Assembly: GCF_017562075.2 (NCBI RefSeq)
Contig: NC_054085.1
Location: 26,588,185-26,652,184, forward strand
DNA length: 64,000 bases
Reading direction: 5' to 3'
Source of the DNA: Anopheles merus
Lineage: Eukaryota; Arthropoda; Insecta; Diptera; Culicidae
The notes beneath the pieces are model-generated. The model made no database searches. It was not told where the DNA came from and was given only the letters and a program-made list of their open reading frames with translations. Positions 11,396-23,499 of the stretch are shown one piece after another (positions within the stretch are counted from its first letter, which is position 1; the number at the start of each line of letters is the position of its first letter). The translations under genes and the position numbers were made by a program.

Positions 11396-11916
11396 CACTT
11401 CAAGCGGCGAGCCCGAAACCCCCGAACACGGAAGGGCGCACATGAACTTCCTCAACATACAATCGCCTGACCCAGTGACGGTCGGTCGTTGCATGACGTT
11501 CTTTCGCGGGGCCGTTCATGTTTACGGATGCGTGTGGCGGCGAGCGCGTTCTCCGAGCGATGTTGTTGTGCGAGAGTAGGTTATGCTGTTTGCTCAACTC
11601 ACTTCCTGGTGTACGGTGGTGAGAGAGCGGTTTGGTTTGATGCGTGAGAAGAGAGGTAAGACTTCTTCGATTGCAAACATAGGGAAAAAGGAAACATAAA
11701 TTCAAACGTACAGCTCGTGTGTAAACACTTTCTCTCGCATTAATTTCACTCGGGCTCTGTTCGGGATGTCGCGCAACAAAGCTGAGCTAAGAGTTTATTT
11801 TCACGTCAAATTCAAAGATGCTATAAAAAGGCAGATGCTATAAAACGGTTCTTGATGGTGCACTGGAATCATGTCAATTTAGGAAATATTGTAAAAAGTA
11901 TCTTTAGTAACTGATT

Positions 11917-11933
11917 TTGCATAGTTTTAGGCG
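11917..11933 (+). promoter_or_regulatory. Su(Hw)-like insulator motif, site 3
   Basis: Reads TTGCATAGTTTTAGGCG, identical over 17 bp to site 11 at 49.2 kb. It lies in an AT-rich block a few hundred bases upstream of the promoter-like region. A related fragment (CTAATTTAAGGCG) follows about 40 bp downstream. Confidence 0.55.
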
Positions 11934-12199
11934 TTTCTATTTATACATTTTTAGCGTTTGCCTAATTTAAGGCGAAACAAATAAATCCTTACAAAGCATA
12001 GGCAACCCAAGACAAAGCACAGTTTAGCAAAAATTTTAAATAAAGTAAAATAAATCTAAATAAATCATAAAAAACAAACCAACCAATCACAAAAAATTAA
12101 ATACAAAATATTTTTATTAATCCCAAAACCGTATTTTTTAAATTATGCTTTCCTTCAGCATCATTTTCGTGTTGCATGGCTTACAACCTGCTGCGTTCT

Positions 12200-12633
12200 C
12201 CAGCCCATACCCCACACACCGGGCTCGGGCTCGGTTCGGGTCGATGTTGTGTCGCAGCCGCTTTGTTGCAGCGGCCGCCTTCACCCGCAAAGAACACGCT
12301 CGCGCGCTGCTCAGAGAAACGCACCCGCAGCGTAGAGTCATTCGCGTGCCGACTCTCAGAGCCGACGGTTCGAAAACTACCGCCATCGTTTGTCGCGCGT
12401 TCGTGTTCGTCGTCTGTTGTCACCTTTCGCTGTTTTGAGTGCACTGGGTGCGTCTATGTGTGTGTGAGTGTATGTGTGTGTTTATCAAACGAATCCTTCT
12501 TCTAAGCGTTCCACAGCAAGCGCTTCTTGCCGTCAAAGTGCGACATATTTCCCGCAGGCAATTGCAAATAAAATGTGAAACCGCGTTGGCGCCGCGATCG
12601 ATCAGCGAATCCGGTTCCGGAAGTGTTGTAACT
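12200..12633 (+). other. Promoter-like region and possible 5' untranslated exon
   Basis: From about 12190 the sequence turns abruptly from AT-rich to GC-richer with many CpG dinucleotides, as at many insect promoters. It ends at a consensus splice donor, with GTAAGTA starting at 12634. No long conserved frame is present, which fits an untranslated first exon. The transcription start is not located: no confident TATA, Inr or DPE combination was found. The downstream partner would be the exon at 14205-14391. Confidence 0.35.
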
Positions 12634-13198
12634 GTAAGTAACTGTGGCAAGTGGCAGATAAAGCAAAGTGCAAGAAAAGGTGAAGATTTAATCCAATTTC
12701 CTCCGCTTGTGGTTGGTATTGGCCGCTACCATAATAAAACAGTAATAAAAAGTGAACCTAAGCCGAACAATATCAAACCCAACCATCCACGGAAGCGGTC
12801 CTGAGGCTGCTGCTGAAGGGGGCCAAAGGGATTTGGAGCAGAAAAGCAAGACTCTTCCGCTAACGCGGAAAAATTCCTTCAGCAAGAGAGCAACCGTGGG
12901 TTTGCGAGAATGAGCAAAATCATCTGCTCGGTGAGAAGACCCCGTGAGCTTTTCCGTACCGATGGGTATAGGTACTATTTTTTGCGTTTTCCGTCCCTGA
13001 TTGGTGGGTCCTGTCCCGGACTGTCCAAAGGCCGACTTAAAGTATGCTTAGGCCGGTGATGTTGTAAGCGAAATCTAGCAGCGTTTGAAATCTACCAGCC
13101 CGCTACGCCGGTTTGCAGGGCCGGAGTGAGATACAACACGGGGCGTAATAATTCCGCATGAAAATAAACACAATCTAGGGCACGGAAGAAAACGGTGC

Positions 13199-13255
13199 GA
13201 GAGAGTGAGATACCAACAAAACAGCAAGAGACAGAGAGAGGGGGAGAGAGACAGC
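13199..13255 (+). promoter_or_regulatory. GAGA-rich block
   Basis: Multiple GAGAG and GAGACAGAGAG units (for example AGACAGAGAGAGGGGGAGAG) cluster in about 55 bp. This is the classic binding context of GAGA factor. It lies between the putative untranslated exon and the first coding exon and could mark an alternative promoter, because a possible donor CAG/GTGTGTAAG follows near 13582. Confidence 0.35.
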
Positions 13256-14239
13256 GAAAACGAGAACGAAGACGGCCGTTCGAGTTAGATTAATCACGTC
13301 GGCGGCGGGACATTGAGTTGTAGTGGTTTCAAAAATAGACGCATTCGTAATGAAATTACGAAGCTCGTCTTCCCTTCGCCGCTGTACCACGTGGAAAACT
13401 CGAAAGGGAAAATCGGTCGGTAGTAAAAACAGGTTGTAGTAGTGCTCGAGCCATAGTACGCTCTCTCGCCAAAACTGTTCGGGGTCGTTGTTGGGGTGTT
13501 TTTTTCTCCTCTTCGTGAAACTATCGCAACGTGACTTGAGGAAACATCGTGAATGGGAGCGATAAATAAGCAGTTAAGCAGGTGTGTAAGCAAACTTTTC
13601 TGGAAATTGTGGGCTTCAATTTGTCTTTTTTTTAGTGAGTTTAGTGCTTAACGTGTGATTTTGAGCAATTTAAAGTGGCACAAAAGTGCATATAATATTA
13701 AAAGAAGAAAAGGCATTAAAAGAGGTTTTATTAATATTTTAAAAGTATTTTTGCCCTTTCCTACCACTTCACCTTAAAAACAAATTTAATCTTCTAGTTT
13801 TTATTCTTTCATTGTTGTTTCACAGCATTGAAGTGTGTGTGTGTGTGCGTCTGTGCCGTGGTTAGGTAAAATCCCTTCGCAAACCCGCGTGCTGTAGCAG
13901 CATCCGTGTGTGCTCCCAATGTGGTCCAGGTGATTCTGGTACACCTTGTCTGTGTGTACGTGCGTGTGTGTGTGGGTGTGTGTGTTTCTTCCTCCTCCTT
14001 TTTGCTTGAAAAAATTCCCCCCCCCCACCATCTTTAAAATTTTCCCGCAAGGGGAAAGTGCGGCGAAAACAAAACCCTATCACAGTGCCCTCAAGGGAAG
14101 TGTTGCTGGAGTGAGTGTGTGCTCATGTGCTTGTCTCGTGTTTTTTCTCCCCACTTTCCACCATCTCGAGAAGCGTGTTTCTCGACAAGTTTCCCTCTGC
14201 ACAGCTGATTTGATTCCGGGTTGAAAAGGCAACTTAGTA

Positions 14240-14260
14240 GCAGCAGCAGCAGCAGCAGCA
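14240..14260. repeat. (AGC)7 microsatellite in putative 5' UTR
   Basis: Seven tandem AGC units. CAG/AGC repeats are common in dipteran leaders and coding exons. Confidence 0.9.
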
Positions 14261-14339
14261 ACGCTTCCGCACACCTACTTTACACCGATAGAACAGCGCG
14301 AAGACTGCCCGCAGGAACAGAGTGCGTGAAATCATAAAA

Positions 14340-14391
14340 ATGGATAAACGAACGGGCATGAAAATTGGATTACTCTGCGTGCTGCTTGGAG
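14340..14391 (+). CDS. Putative first coding exon with signal-peptide-like N-terminus (gene unidentified)
   Basis: The ATG sits in a favourable insect context (ATCATAAAAATGG, purine-rich with A at -3 and G at +4). The exon encodes MDKRTGMKIGLLCVLLG and is cut by the consensus donor G/GTGAGTGAG after one extra base. Basic residues (K3, R4, K8) followed by a hydrophobic run (IGLLCVLLG) are the start of a typical signal peptide, so the product would enter the secretory pathway as a secreted or membrane protein. The short N-terminal exon followed by a very long intron is typical of cell-surface and neuronal genes in flies and mosquitoes. No downstream exon is recognisable in the remaining 49.6 kb, so the family cannot be named. 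A second in-frame ATG (M7) could also serve as start. Confidence 0.45.
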
Positions 14392-16111
14392 GTGAGTGAG
14401 CGTGTTCTCGAACACTTCGTTTTTTTTTCTTTCGTTTTTTACTATAAGAAAAGTGGAAGGCGCAATTTTCGCAGTTATTTTAAAACAGGAATAACATAAA
14501 AAAGATAGGCACGTGCTTTGGGATATGGTACGCCAAAATTGAAATATTGACCATTTGTCACATGATTTTTGATCAGCTTTTTATGGCATACCCCGTTTGC
14601 TGTTTTACATCCTGCAAGCTAAGCCGTTACCAATGGAAACGTGTGTGTGCTTGGAGTGCTCCTTCGTGCAGCACCGCGACTGCGACTGTTTGTTTTTGGT
14701 TTTATATTTGTTCACACTTTATTTCCCGCGGCTTATCGCGTCGTTCGGCGTAGGAAGGCAGGGATGAAATGAAATAAATTGTTTCCCTGTGCGTCTTATC
14801 TGCTTGCTCCGGTAGTATCCCTGTGTGTCGGTCGTGACGAGCTAAAAGTAAGCAGCGGCAGCAGCAGCAGCAGAGGAAGCAGAGCCCACCATGAAAATGG
14901 TAATAAAAATCCTACCAAGACGCTCGCCATGCAAGGATCGCCTTGGTAACGGCTTGGTCAGCTTTGTGGCCGGAGCCTTGAGAAGGAGCTTTGTCCGCTT
15001 CGCTTGCACACAGTGGGCGCCCACGGCGGGCGGCATCGGAGCGGCTCGCGGAAACCGAACACGGTAAACATTATTACGGCTTTTGTCATACGCGTTTGCG
15101 GTGCGCATTACACTAATGTAATGGGAATTTATGGTATTCGACCATTACAAATTCATGAACGTGTACGTGAGCGTGGTCCCCGTGTAGCCGCCGTGTGGTG
15201 GTGTGTGTGTGTACTTGTATACTTTTTGATGACTTCTGTTGCCCCGGGAAACGCGGGTAACAGGTTGCAGCCGCGGCAATCTCCTTTACGATCGCTCTGG
15301 GGGGAAGCTGCTGCCGGGGTCAAATCTCCGACCAGCCGAAAGACGCCGCTTGTCTGACCATTTTGTGACTCCAGGCGGAGGCCGGCGACTAGTGCCCGCC
15401 AGCAAATGAAGATTTATACGATGTGTTTTAGCGTGAGTGTATTTGTTTGTGTGTGTGTGTGAGAGTTTTTTTGCTTAGTTTGCAAGTATGTTTAACTGGC
15501 AAGAACGCACGCGCGAAGGCATTGGGATTGCCCTGGACCAACCCTGGCTCCCCTAACGGCTCTGAAGTGCCAGCGGGAGTTGTTGGTTGATGTGGACAGG
15601 AAAAAAAGGTTTCTTAAAAGCATCCCTTTTACATCGTTCAGCCGTGGGTGTGGGTGATAAAAGGACATTAAATTGGATTCACGCGCACACAAAGTAAGTG
15701 TGAAACAATTTCTTATAGCGTTAATGGAGTAAGCAGCGTCACCCTAACCCTAACGTTTGTGCTGTTTGGTCGATGGGGAGATGTTAAGTTGGCGAGTAAA
15801 AAACAAAGGCCAGGAAGTGGTGTAATATTTTCTTTGCCTGCTGTACCTACTAGTACCTATAAGTAGGTTTGAGAAATTTTACTATTTATTTGTTGCTACC
15901 AACGAAATGTTTTTTGAAGGTTGGTAAAGTTTTAGTATCTGTTCCCGCACTACTTATAGTTTAGAGCCAATTTCGGAACCGGTGTGAGTTCTTGAAACTG
16001 GAATACAGGTTCCAAGATCGCTGTGCGTTCTGGATTAGTACCAAATCCTGAGCAATTCAAATCTGTCCATTCGTTAACTTATAACCTGTACGTCAAAAAC
16101 ACGCTCGTATG
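14392..16111 (+). other. Start of putative long intron; no gene recognised
   Basis: Begins with the donor GTGAGTGAG. Contains a (GCA)5 run at 14858-14873, a GT run near 15450 and a short CCCTAACCCTAA at 15742-15755. No exon with convincing splice sites was found. Confidence 0.4.
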
Positions 16112-16333
16112 CAGGTCTGTCTTGTGGTATAGTCGTCAACTCGCACGACTTTAACAACATGCCCGTCATGAGTTCAAGCCTCGAATGGAAGTAGGATTGA
16201 GAGTATCCTTCTTAGATCTAATCAAAATCAAAAAGTCAAAAAAAGCATAGCCTTCTTCTAGTGGTACGAGCGAGAGCAGGCCTTGAGCGACAACAGTTGT
16301 TGTGTCAAAGAAGACGAAGAAGAAGAAGATCGT
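16112..16333 (+). mobile_element. tRNA-derived SINE (SINEX-like), plus strand
   Basis: The A box TGGTATAGTCG (16125-16135) fits the pol III consensus TRGYNNANNNG exactly. The B box AGTTCAAGCCT (16171-16181) follows about 46 bp later, the spacing of a tRNA. The blocks GTCGTCAACTCG, AACATGCCCGTCATG, GCAGGCCTTGAGCGACAACA and a terminal AAGAAGACGAAGAAGAAG tail follow in order. As I recall, these are the hallmarks of Anopheles SINEX elements. The middle appears shortened or diverged. The 5' boundary is approximate and no clear target duplication was seen. Retroposition would have depended on a partner LINE. Confidence 0.75.
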
Positions 16334-16557
16334 TATGTTATAATTTTTATAACCTTTATGTTAGAACTCTGATAATTTTGATATATTTCAATGAATTGGT
16401 TCAAATATTCATTGAAAATATTCAATTGTATGTAATAGTTAGATTTCATATCATCTTTATTTTTTTTAAAGCAATATAAAATTATTAGACATCTTTTGAA
16501 CTGATTTTCTATCAAAAAAATCTAAACTTCCCTGTACGAAAACAAGTTGATGGGTTT

Positions 16558-16574
16558 CGCCTTAAGGTATGCAA
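16558..16574 (-). promoter_or_regulatory. Su(Hw)-like insulator motif, site 4
   Basis: On the minus strand this reads TTGCATACCTTAAGGCG, with the full TTGCATACC core (fits YRYTGCATAYYY except for the two A/T-rich end positions) and GGCG block. It lies in an AT-rich island about 225 bp beyond the SINE. Confidence 0.55.
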
Positions 16575-19500
16575 TTCCCTTGACAACATTGCATTGTTCC
16601 GGTAACCAAATTACCTTACCTCACTATTATGACAATTTTTCAACTCTATTCTGCAACACTGTATAGTCCACTCCATCAGCCCACTCTATGCACTCATTGA
16701 CATTCCAACTAGAGAAGCCTTCACGTATTGCACCCAATTTGTGTGGGCAGTTCGATCGACCACAGCATCGTACCAAAGAGAATACACTGTAACAAAAATC
16801 ACAGCACAGGGGGAAAAAGAAAGTAAAGCAAAAATCAAACACACACCCACATACGTTCACCCAGCTTCACTGCGATAAATTGTGTTTACTTGGCTAACAT
16901 TGGGCGCTGCTAGCGGCCGGCAACATCCGTAACTTCATCACGGAAAGACTGCATTATTTCTAGCCTTCCCCATTCTCCTGCACATCACGCCGCTAGTTCC
17001 ACCAGCAAATCGATTTCATCTTCAAGTTCATCCTATTTTCACTCCCCCTCCACGCAAAGCCACTGTCCCCGGTCGGAGGAAAGCTGTACGGCGAGAAGCA
17101 GCGTTCGGAGATGAAGAACCGAGCGAGAAGTACTCCAATTGTCCTAGATTTCTCGTGGAAGTGCTTTCATTACCAGAAACCAGGGCAATTGCTTTAAACC
17201 GGCTGGCCGAAAGTAGAAACACATACACATACATACGGAAACAGAACAGCAATCCTAGCCCAACTATCCTTCCCAGCGTTACAACCACTCCCAGGAGCCC
17301 TCATGTTCGGGCAAATCAGGGTGAGTGTGTATGTGTGCATGCCGTACGTTATCTTAAAATATGGATCTGTCTTCCTTTAGTAGACAGCAAACCGGTGCTA
17401 AAGTTTGGCGCTGCAGGAAGATCCCTCTTTATTGACACATCGGCCAGAAGCGAGAGGGGAAAGCATGTGGGGAAACTGGTGCTTTCGAGAAAACTTTCCC
17501 ACAAAAAGTGGTTTCGCTTGGGCAGAAGCTAACCATAGCCAGCACACACATACCGAGCGCAACCGAAACCGAAATGCAGTTGCAGTACAGTTGCTTGCTT
17601 TCGGCTTCCGCTCACCATGTGTTTCAATTTCCAATCGGAATCGATACAGCACACACACACCCCGGGTCCGTCTGTAGTTGAGCGGAAATTGCCCATCCCC
17701 GATTTACGGAACGTTTTGTGGGCCGAGCAGTGCAGTGGGCTCTCTCGTAGCAGTACACCCCGGAACGGTCGGCATTGATACTGTTGGGCCAAGGAGAGCC
17801 AACTCTTTCATACCCCAAAAGTTAGTTACTTAATCGAGCTCGAGATCGTCGCTGCGGGATAGGGTGAAATAAGTGGAGCAAGGAGCTTTCGTTTGATAGT
17901 TTTCTATTGCCAGCTGGCCTCAAATCAGCAATCGAGCTGTCTTTGGCCGATGGTGAAATTTCTGATTCTACCGATCGAAACCGATACTGGTGGACGGGTT
18001 GATTGTGTTTCCTTTCGTAGTTGTTGCTTTGCGGAAAGCTCCTTGTTATTCAGTTTGATACAGTGTACTCGTTCCCAGTCCAGTCATACCAGACGTACCA
18101 TGGGTTTGAAAGCTTTTCCAGCTGAAAAGAACCACCCTCTCAGTGATGCTGGGTGGATGGGAAACAAGAGCTTGGAATTGTTTTTGATGTTTCTTACACT
18201 CATTCCAGCTGGCGTAATGAAATGGAAAACTTTAAGGCCCTTGGAAAACACTCAGCCAACGACCAGCCAGTATCGAATTTGTGAACGATCCGGTTCGAAG
18301 GACCAAAAACGTTTTCGAACAGACTTTCCAGCTGGTTTCTCCCTTTCCAAACTGGATAGTTTAGTTTTTAATCTTACCTTTTAAACTCACTCATTGGTTG
18401 GACCTATTGTGATGTGTTTTTTTTTTTCTTTCGATGCTGCCTCAACTCATTCCCCCAGTTCACCTACCGAAACTTCCCGGTGCACAAAGCCCTGAAAATC
18501 CATTTCCAAAACCGGTCGGGGCTGAAAATTCTGCTTAATCGAAACATTTCGTAAAACTAGCGCCAGCCCGGAGATGGAGGGTGTTTCTTTTACCGCTTTT
18601 GGATATCGAACGGATGGGATCTTTTTAATTAAATTTCCGGATAACGGAACGGAAGAGGTAAAAACCCTCCCTCGCACGCCTCGCTCCCGCGTTGTTTCCT
18701 GTACGGTTTGTGCAAGCCTTCCAATTCCATGCTGGAAGACAGTTTTGAGGGTTTAAAAATGGATTATGTGAGAAATTAGTCACCGCCGGGGGAGAAGCGG
18801 CGGTATGAGTTGATGGGGAAGGGAAAATGCCATAAATGGAATTAGGATAAACTTCGGCAGCAGAGATGAGCTGGTGCGATAAGGTAATATGTTGTAATGA
18901 GGAGGCGACTTTCACACTTTTCAGGATTTCAGGTTGATGATATTCGTTTGAAGTTGTGGGAGATACGGCAGCTGCTGAATGCTGAAACACTGGCTAGATT
19001 TGGTTTCCCAGATACGGTGACACCTTTTGGGACCTCTCACTGGAGCTATCTTGTTTGAAGAGTTCTCCAGCAAAACATAAACAAACAGTCCCGTTTAAAG
19101 CTCACATTAAAAATTCTCAAAGCCACACAATGATAAGCGAGAAATTGAAATCCTTCCATTAAAAAAGATATTAATTTTAATTCCACCCGCGTCTCCAGCA
19201 CGCTCCAAGCACTTTAACTTTGCATTATAAACAGCTCACCATCGCTTGATTGCAGCTGGCCACCACCAACTACCCCAAGGAAACTCCTTAAGCAACGAAT
19301 AAAAGTTACAACTTTGTGTTGACAACTGTCATTAACCGCTCATCGCCTTCGAAACTGCTCATCCCCTCGGCGAGTGTTCTGCGGAGTTCGCCCGGTCCGG
19401 GCGCGGTTTTGTCAACGTCAACACTCTCGACTAATCTTGTCCGGGCGACAGCTCCCGGGCGAAGAGCGTCCAGTTCTGAGACTAATCTGAGACATTTAAT

Positions 19501-22500
19501 CACCACTTTCAAGCAACCACTGTGACCTGTGGCACAGGGTCAATGGTTGTAGTGTACAGCTCGAGAAAGCCGTGTACCGCTTGGAGTGACATAACCGCAC
19601 AAATTTGCTTGCCAGCCTTCACTCGGGCGGCTCGGGTGTATCCACTTTTATTTGTACTAATACGTCCGGCAGTGTAATTAAATAGCGGACTAGGAAAGGT
19701 CATCCAAGAATGCTTCAGAACGAAAGGTGGCGGCAAAAGGGGCACTAATCCTTGGCGTGATCATTATGGACCAGGTTGGGCTGTAAGCAGCTAAGCCGCA
19801 ACGTTGATGACGCTCGCATCTTCCCGAGTGTCAAGTATTGTACTTCTTGTGTGCTAGCCGTTGCCGGAAGTGGTTAAGCAGGAAGCTTCTAACTCACATG
19901 CCGCTGCGAGTCGTGTGCAAACTTGTGTAGTCCTTCAAGCGGCCCCGCCCCTTTCTCTCCTTTGGGTCGGTAAACGCTCCTGCTCTCTTAAGTAAGGGGC
20001 GAAGAAAACAACGCACACAAAAAAGCTGACGGTGAAAGAAAGTTAAGTGTTCTTAAAAACCGTTTTGCATGTCAAGCGGCATTATGCTTGCCCTGCAGGA
20101 TTTCAACTTAGTCGCACGTCGCACGGCGGGCAAAACGCGACGGACAGCGCGCTTGCATGACTGCCGGTCACCGGGAGCAAGCCGGGCCTACTGCTCCGAG
20201 ACAGTACGGTGCAAGTACGAAACAAAAGGAAGAAGCAGGACGCACAACTTGCGCTTTTTTTTGCTCTGTTTCCTTACTCGTGCACTCGTCCTTGACAAAA
20301 TGTGCTATAACTTCAGTGCTTCAAGACGGTGCGAGAAACGGGCGTTAGCGCTCGGCGTAACAGTCGTAGGTCCTGCTTCGCCGGAAGCGGCCGCCCTGCC
20401 CTGTGTGCACTGCACACGAGTCACACGAGTTTTGGTGTTCGAGGCACGTTCCGCTTGGAATCTTGTCGAGATTTCTGTATGCTCACCTTGGGGTCGCGCC
20501 GTATCGCCTGCAGACATGGGAAGGAAGAAAGAAAAAAGCGGCAAGTTGGCAAGTGCTTTCTGTGCTTTGTGCCGTACTGTGTCTTCTTCCTTGGGTAGTC
20601 CATAAACGTGGTCCAGCAAATTATGATGGTCCACAAAACCCCCGGCCGCCCGGCGGGAAATACGGTGAAATTATGATGAAAATTGCAAAATTGATTTTGC
20701 CACTCCGTGAAGCATTGGTGGCTGAGCCGTATGGGAGTGCTTGCGTCCACTGCAGGAGACGCTGCTCTTGAGGTACACCGCAAAACGCCACACCGCCGGC
20801 CACCGCATTCGGCAAACATTGGACGGGAGCCTCCGCCGAGGTCCTGCGAGAGAGCAAGAGCATCACAGACATCAGAAACTGTTGCTCTTGGCCACCGACT
20901 GTGGCGACTGTTTTCAGGATGCTAAACGTTTAATGTGCGCGATCGGAAGCGAGGCGCGATAAGGCACAGATTGCAGGCACTGGGGCAGTTTAATTTGGTT
21001 GTTTTCAAACGAAACATTCGCTCGTTGAATCGTACCGCGTTCGTTGGTTGCAGTACATTTGCACTCTGGGGCAGCTTTGGCTCTGTCAGTTTGTTGTCCC
21101 AAACGTGGCACGTAATAGATTGTGGTTTCCTGATGACATCCACCTGGTGAGCTAGAGACTGTTTGCAGAATCTTTTCAATGTCGGTTAGTTTAGGCTTCA
21201 GAACTTGCTCGAATAGTTTTAAACTACGTTTTTGAGGGATGAGCCATTCATTGAAAGACTATCCAGTAGAAGAGTTGATAGAAAGAATAGATCTTTACCA
21301 AGCTTTAAGCAAACCCATCAACATGACCACCACAACAGTTTGACGTCACATGCACATCGCTTAGGAGCGTAAGCAACCACAAAAGCTGCCTGCTGCAAAA
21401 GCCTAACCCCTCCAAAAACAAGCCGCCAGGGCAAAGGGGCGAAAAACAGGCGTCGTAACCTTCATGTCCTGCTCGTTAACGGCCCTGCCCCCTCTGAAAG
21501 CGTTGGACAAAGAAGACCATCGAAATGGCAGCGTCATTTTCACCTTCCGCTCTGCAGCAAATGGCCAAACCAACCGCACTGTAATGCTCGCTCAGGGCCA
21601 ACTCGGGAAGCGGTTTTTCTGACGAGCTGGCGTGTGCGAGTGGACAAGCTGCCTTCTTTCTATCCCCTCTTACCCGTAACTCTGCTCTGCGAGGCCCATC
21701 CATCCTTTTTGCACGGGGCTTTTCGTCGAGGGAGTCTTGTCTGTTGGGGCAGAAAGGATTCCTTCGTGTGCCGTGTCACATCCTGGTGCTGAAAGTTTGA
21801 TATAAAAATACCGCTCACATATCTCTTTTGTCCCGCTGTCACTCTTTTCGAGGTTGGGGAGGGTTCACTTCCTATTCCAATACCACTTCCCTGCATCACG
21901 CCCCCGTGTGGGATGGTTCTATTTTCCCTCTGTATTTGTGTGCGTGTGTTTGTCATTCTACATTCTTCCGTTGCTCGCTGTCTTCCGTTTTTTTTTGCGG
22001 AGCCTATGAACCGTTTTATGCTCTGGCCGCGTCCTCATCCAGTTGGGGGTCTCCTCGCACGTCAGCGGCTTTTATTATCTGCTCCAATCATCAACCTTAA
22101 ACCATCCCTCCGCACAGCCCAACCGAATAGAATAAGACTACCAGTATGGTATGATGCTTTTTTGTGGTAGTTGTTGCTGCTATCACACGATTCAGCTGGT
22201 CCGGGACCGGGCTGCTACTGACGTGTTGGGTGGGCCGTGTCGCTTGGCACGGTCTCGATGGACGGAACTACTAATAATAGTTTTCGCTCGCGAACTATTG
22301 GACGGAGCGCAGCGGCTGGCACAGACCGGCCCAAACGGACAAACGGAGGAGCCCACACGCCGCCGCGTTTATGATGTTTGCCTCGAATAATCGTCCCCAT
22401 TTTGATGACATCTGTTGTACTCGGGCTTGTTTCGTTGACTCATTCTTTCGTTCTGTTTATTTTTTTTATTTTTTTTATTCCCCGTTTTAACTCCCACTGA

Positions 22501-23482
22501 AGCGATTGTGTGACATAGTTGGCCCAGCGGGCATTGGTAGTGACACACGGTTAAAGCTAGCACAGAGGCAGAGTTAAAGCCGCAATAGGCGGTTGCCGTT
22601 TGCAAATAATGCAATAGTTCCATACCGACCAGGTTCATCCATATTGAACGAATGATTTTAACATACTATTACCGTTTTCCAACACGGAAAAGCACGGACA
22701 GCTTGGTCGTTTATTTTATTGATTTTACACCGGTACTACAATCGCCGTCTGCAATGGATGGTAATTTAACTGCTTTAAAATAGTTTATGGCCACGTTAGG
22801 GTAAATAATTGAACGCCGGAAATGTATGGGTTGCTATTTAATTGGCGTTATTTTCCAATCCAATGCCGGTCATGAAATTTCCATAATTTATCTTCAAAAG
22901 GCAGGATCATTTGTATGAGCTTTATCTCTCTTTTTTATGATACATTCAGAAAATTATTGGCCGTTTGTAATTGTAAAATCAATCGAATTATGACATGAAA
23001 GAGTTTTGAAGTTTGCCGTTCTAGCGTGAATGTCGATATGATAGCGCTGCAAATTCAATGAGCAATTTGACACACAATTACGTGATGGTTAGATATAGGA
23101 TATAAATATTACGAAATTACGTAGAGTAAACGCATTGGATATGGATATAATCGTAAGCCTTTATATTCCAATTAAAACAGAAAACTAAAAAAATCGACGT
23201 AAAATAGACAAATAGTAAAAAACTAAACAAAATGCAAAAAAACTACACTATTTTCAGCAACAATATCCTGCTATCATGCATGCTTACCTGTTGTAATAAA
23301 CGTAAAAAACTGAATGATATAAAATTATTATTCCCTTGTATAAGTTTGTCAACAAATTGTAAAGTTACTTTGTGAAAGTTTTTATTTGTTTTGCTGGAGG
23401 AAACCCTAAAAAACTCCAATAAGAAAGCAACACGATAAACATAACTTCATATCAAAACTGTGTCATTTTTATTATAACCTAA
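16575..23482. other. Long non-coding stretch, no gene recognised
   Basis: Mostly GC-moderate DNA. Several overlapping open frames at 20.07-20.96 kb run on both strands (up to 178 codons) but have no domain, no signal and no splice structure I trust. Contents: a 24-bp sequence at 18287-18310 repeated exactly at 43947-43970, GT runs, and a strongly AT-rich island from about 22.65 to 23.65 kb. Confidence 0.45.
18287..18310 (+). repeat. 24-bp exact repeat, copy 1
   Basis: A 24-base sequence beginning GATCCGGTTCGAAGGACC occurs again, same strand, at 43947-43970. Flanks do not align. An exact 24-mer is not expected by chance in 64 kb. Confidence 0.8.
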
Positions 23483-23499
23483 TTGCATACTTTGAGGCG
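23483..23499 (+). promoter_or_regulatory. Su(Hw)-like insulator motif, site 5
   Basis: Reads TTGCATACTTTGAGGCG, one mismatch from the consensus TTGCATACTTTTAGGCG, at the right side of a kilobase-size AT-rich island. Confidence 0.6.

Larger units (their letters stand above)
5619..11916. other. Long non-coding stretch, no gene recognised
   Basis: Alternates between AT-rich (7.25-7.6, 8.4-9.4 kb) and GC-moderate patches. Contents: a (CA)-rich run near 8104-8146, a degenerate repeat at 9036-9130 listed separately, a GT run near 10606-10630, tandem CTGTATCT units near 10861-10887 and a pyrimidine (CT) block near 11368-11390. The longest open frame (minus strand, 8017-8526) crosses the CA-rich run and has no recognisable domain. 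Confidence 0.5.
14205..14391 (+). other. Putative second exon: 5' UTR plus first coding segment
   Basis: The exon begins after a good acceptor (TTTCCCTCTGCACAG ending at 14204) and ends at the donor GTGAGTGAG at 14392. It holds 135 bp of leader, including seven CAG-type triplets, before the ATG at 14340. Long leaders of this kind are usual for dipteran developmental or neuronal genes with large introns. Confidence 0.45.

Noticed and set aside
12910..12930. ATGAGCAAAATCATCTGCTCG followed by GTGAGA, as an alternative first coding exon
   Set aside because: Seven codons only, no upstream support and no signal-like content; the 14340 ATG is far better supported.
15742..15755. CCCTAACCCTAA, resembling a telomeric repeat
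   Set aside because: Only two units, and Diptera do not use this telomerase repeat; treated as chance.
18287..18310. GGTTCGAA resembling a tRNA T loop
   Set aside because: No flanking acceptor, D or anticodon arms can be folded; kept only as an exact repeat.
20069..20962. Cluster of overlapping open frames on both strands, up to 178 codons
   Set aside because: At least four frames are open at once, none has a domain or consistent splice sites; this is expected in GC-richer non-coding DNA.
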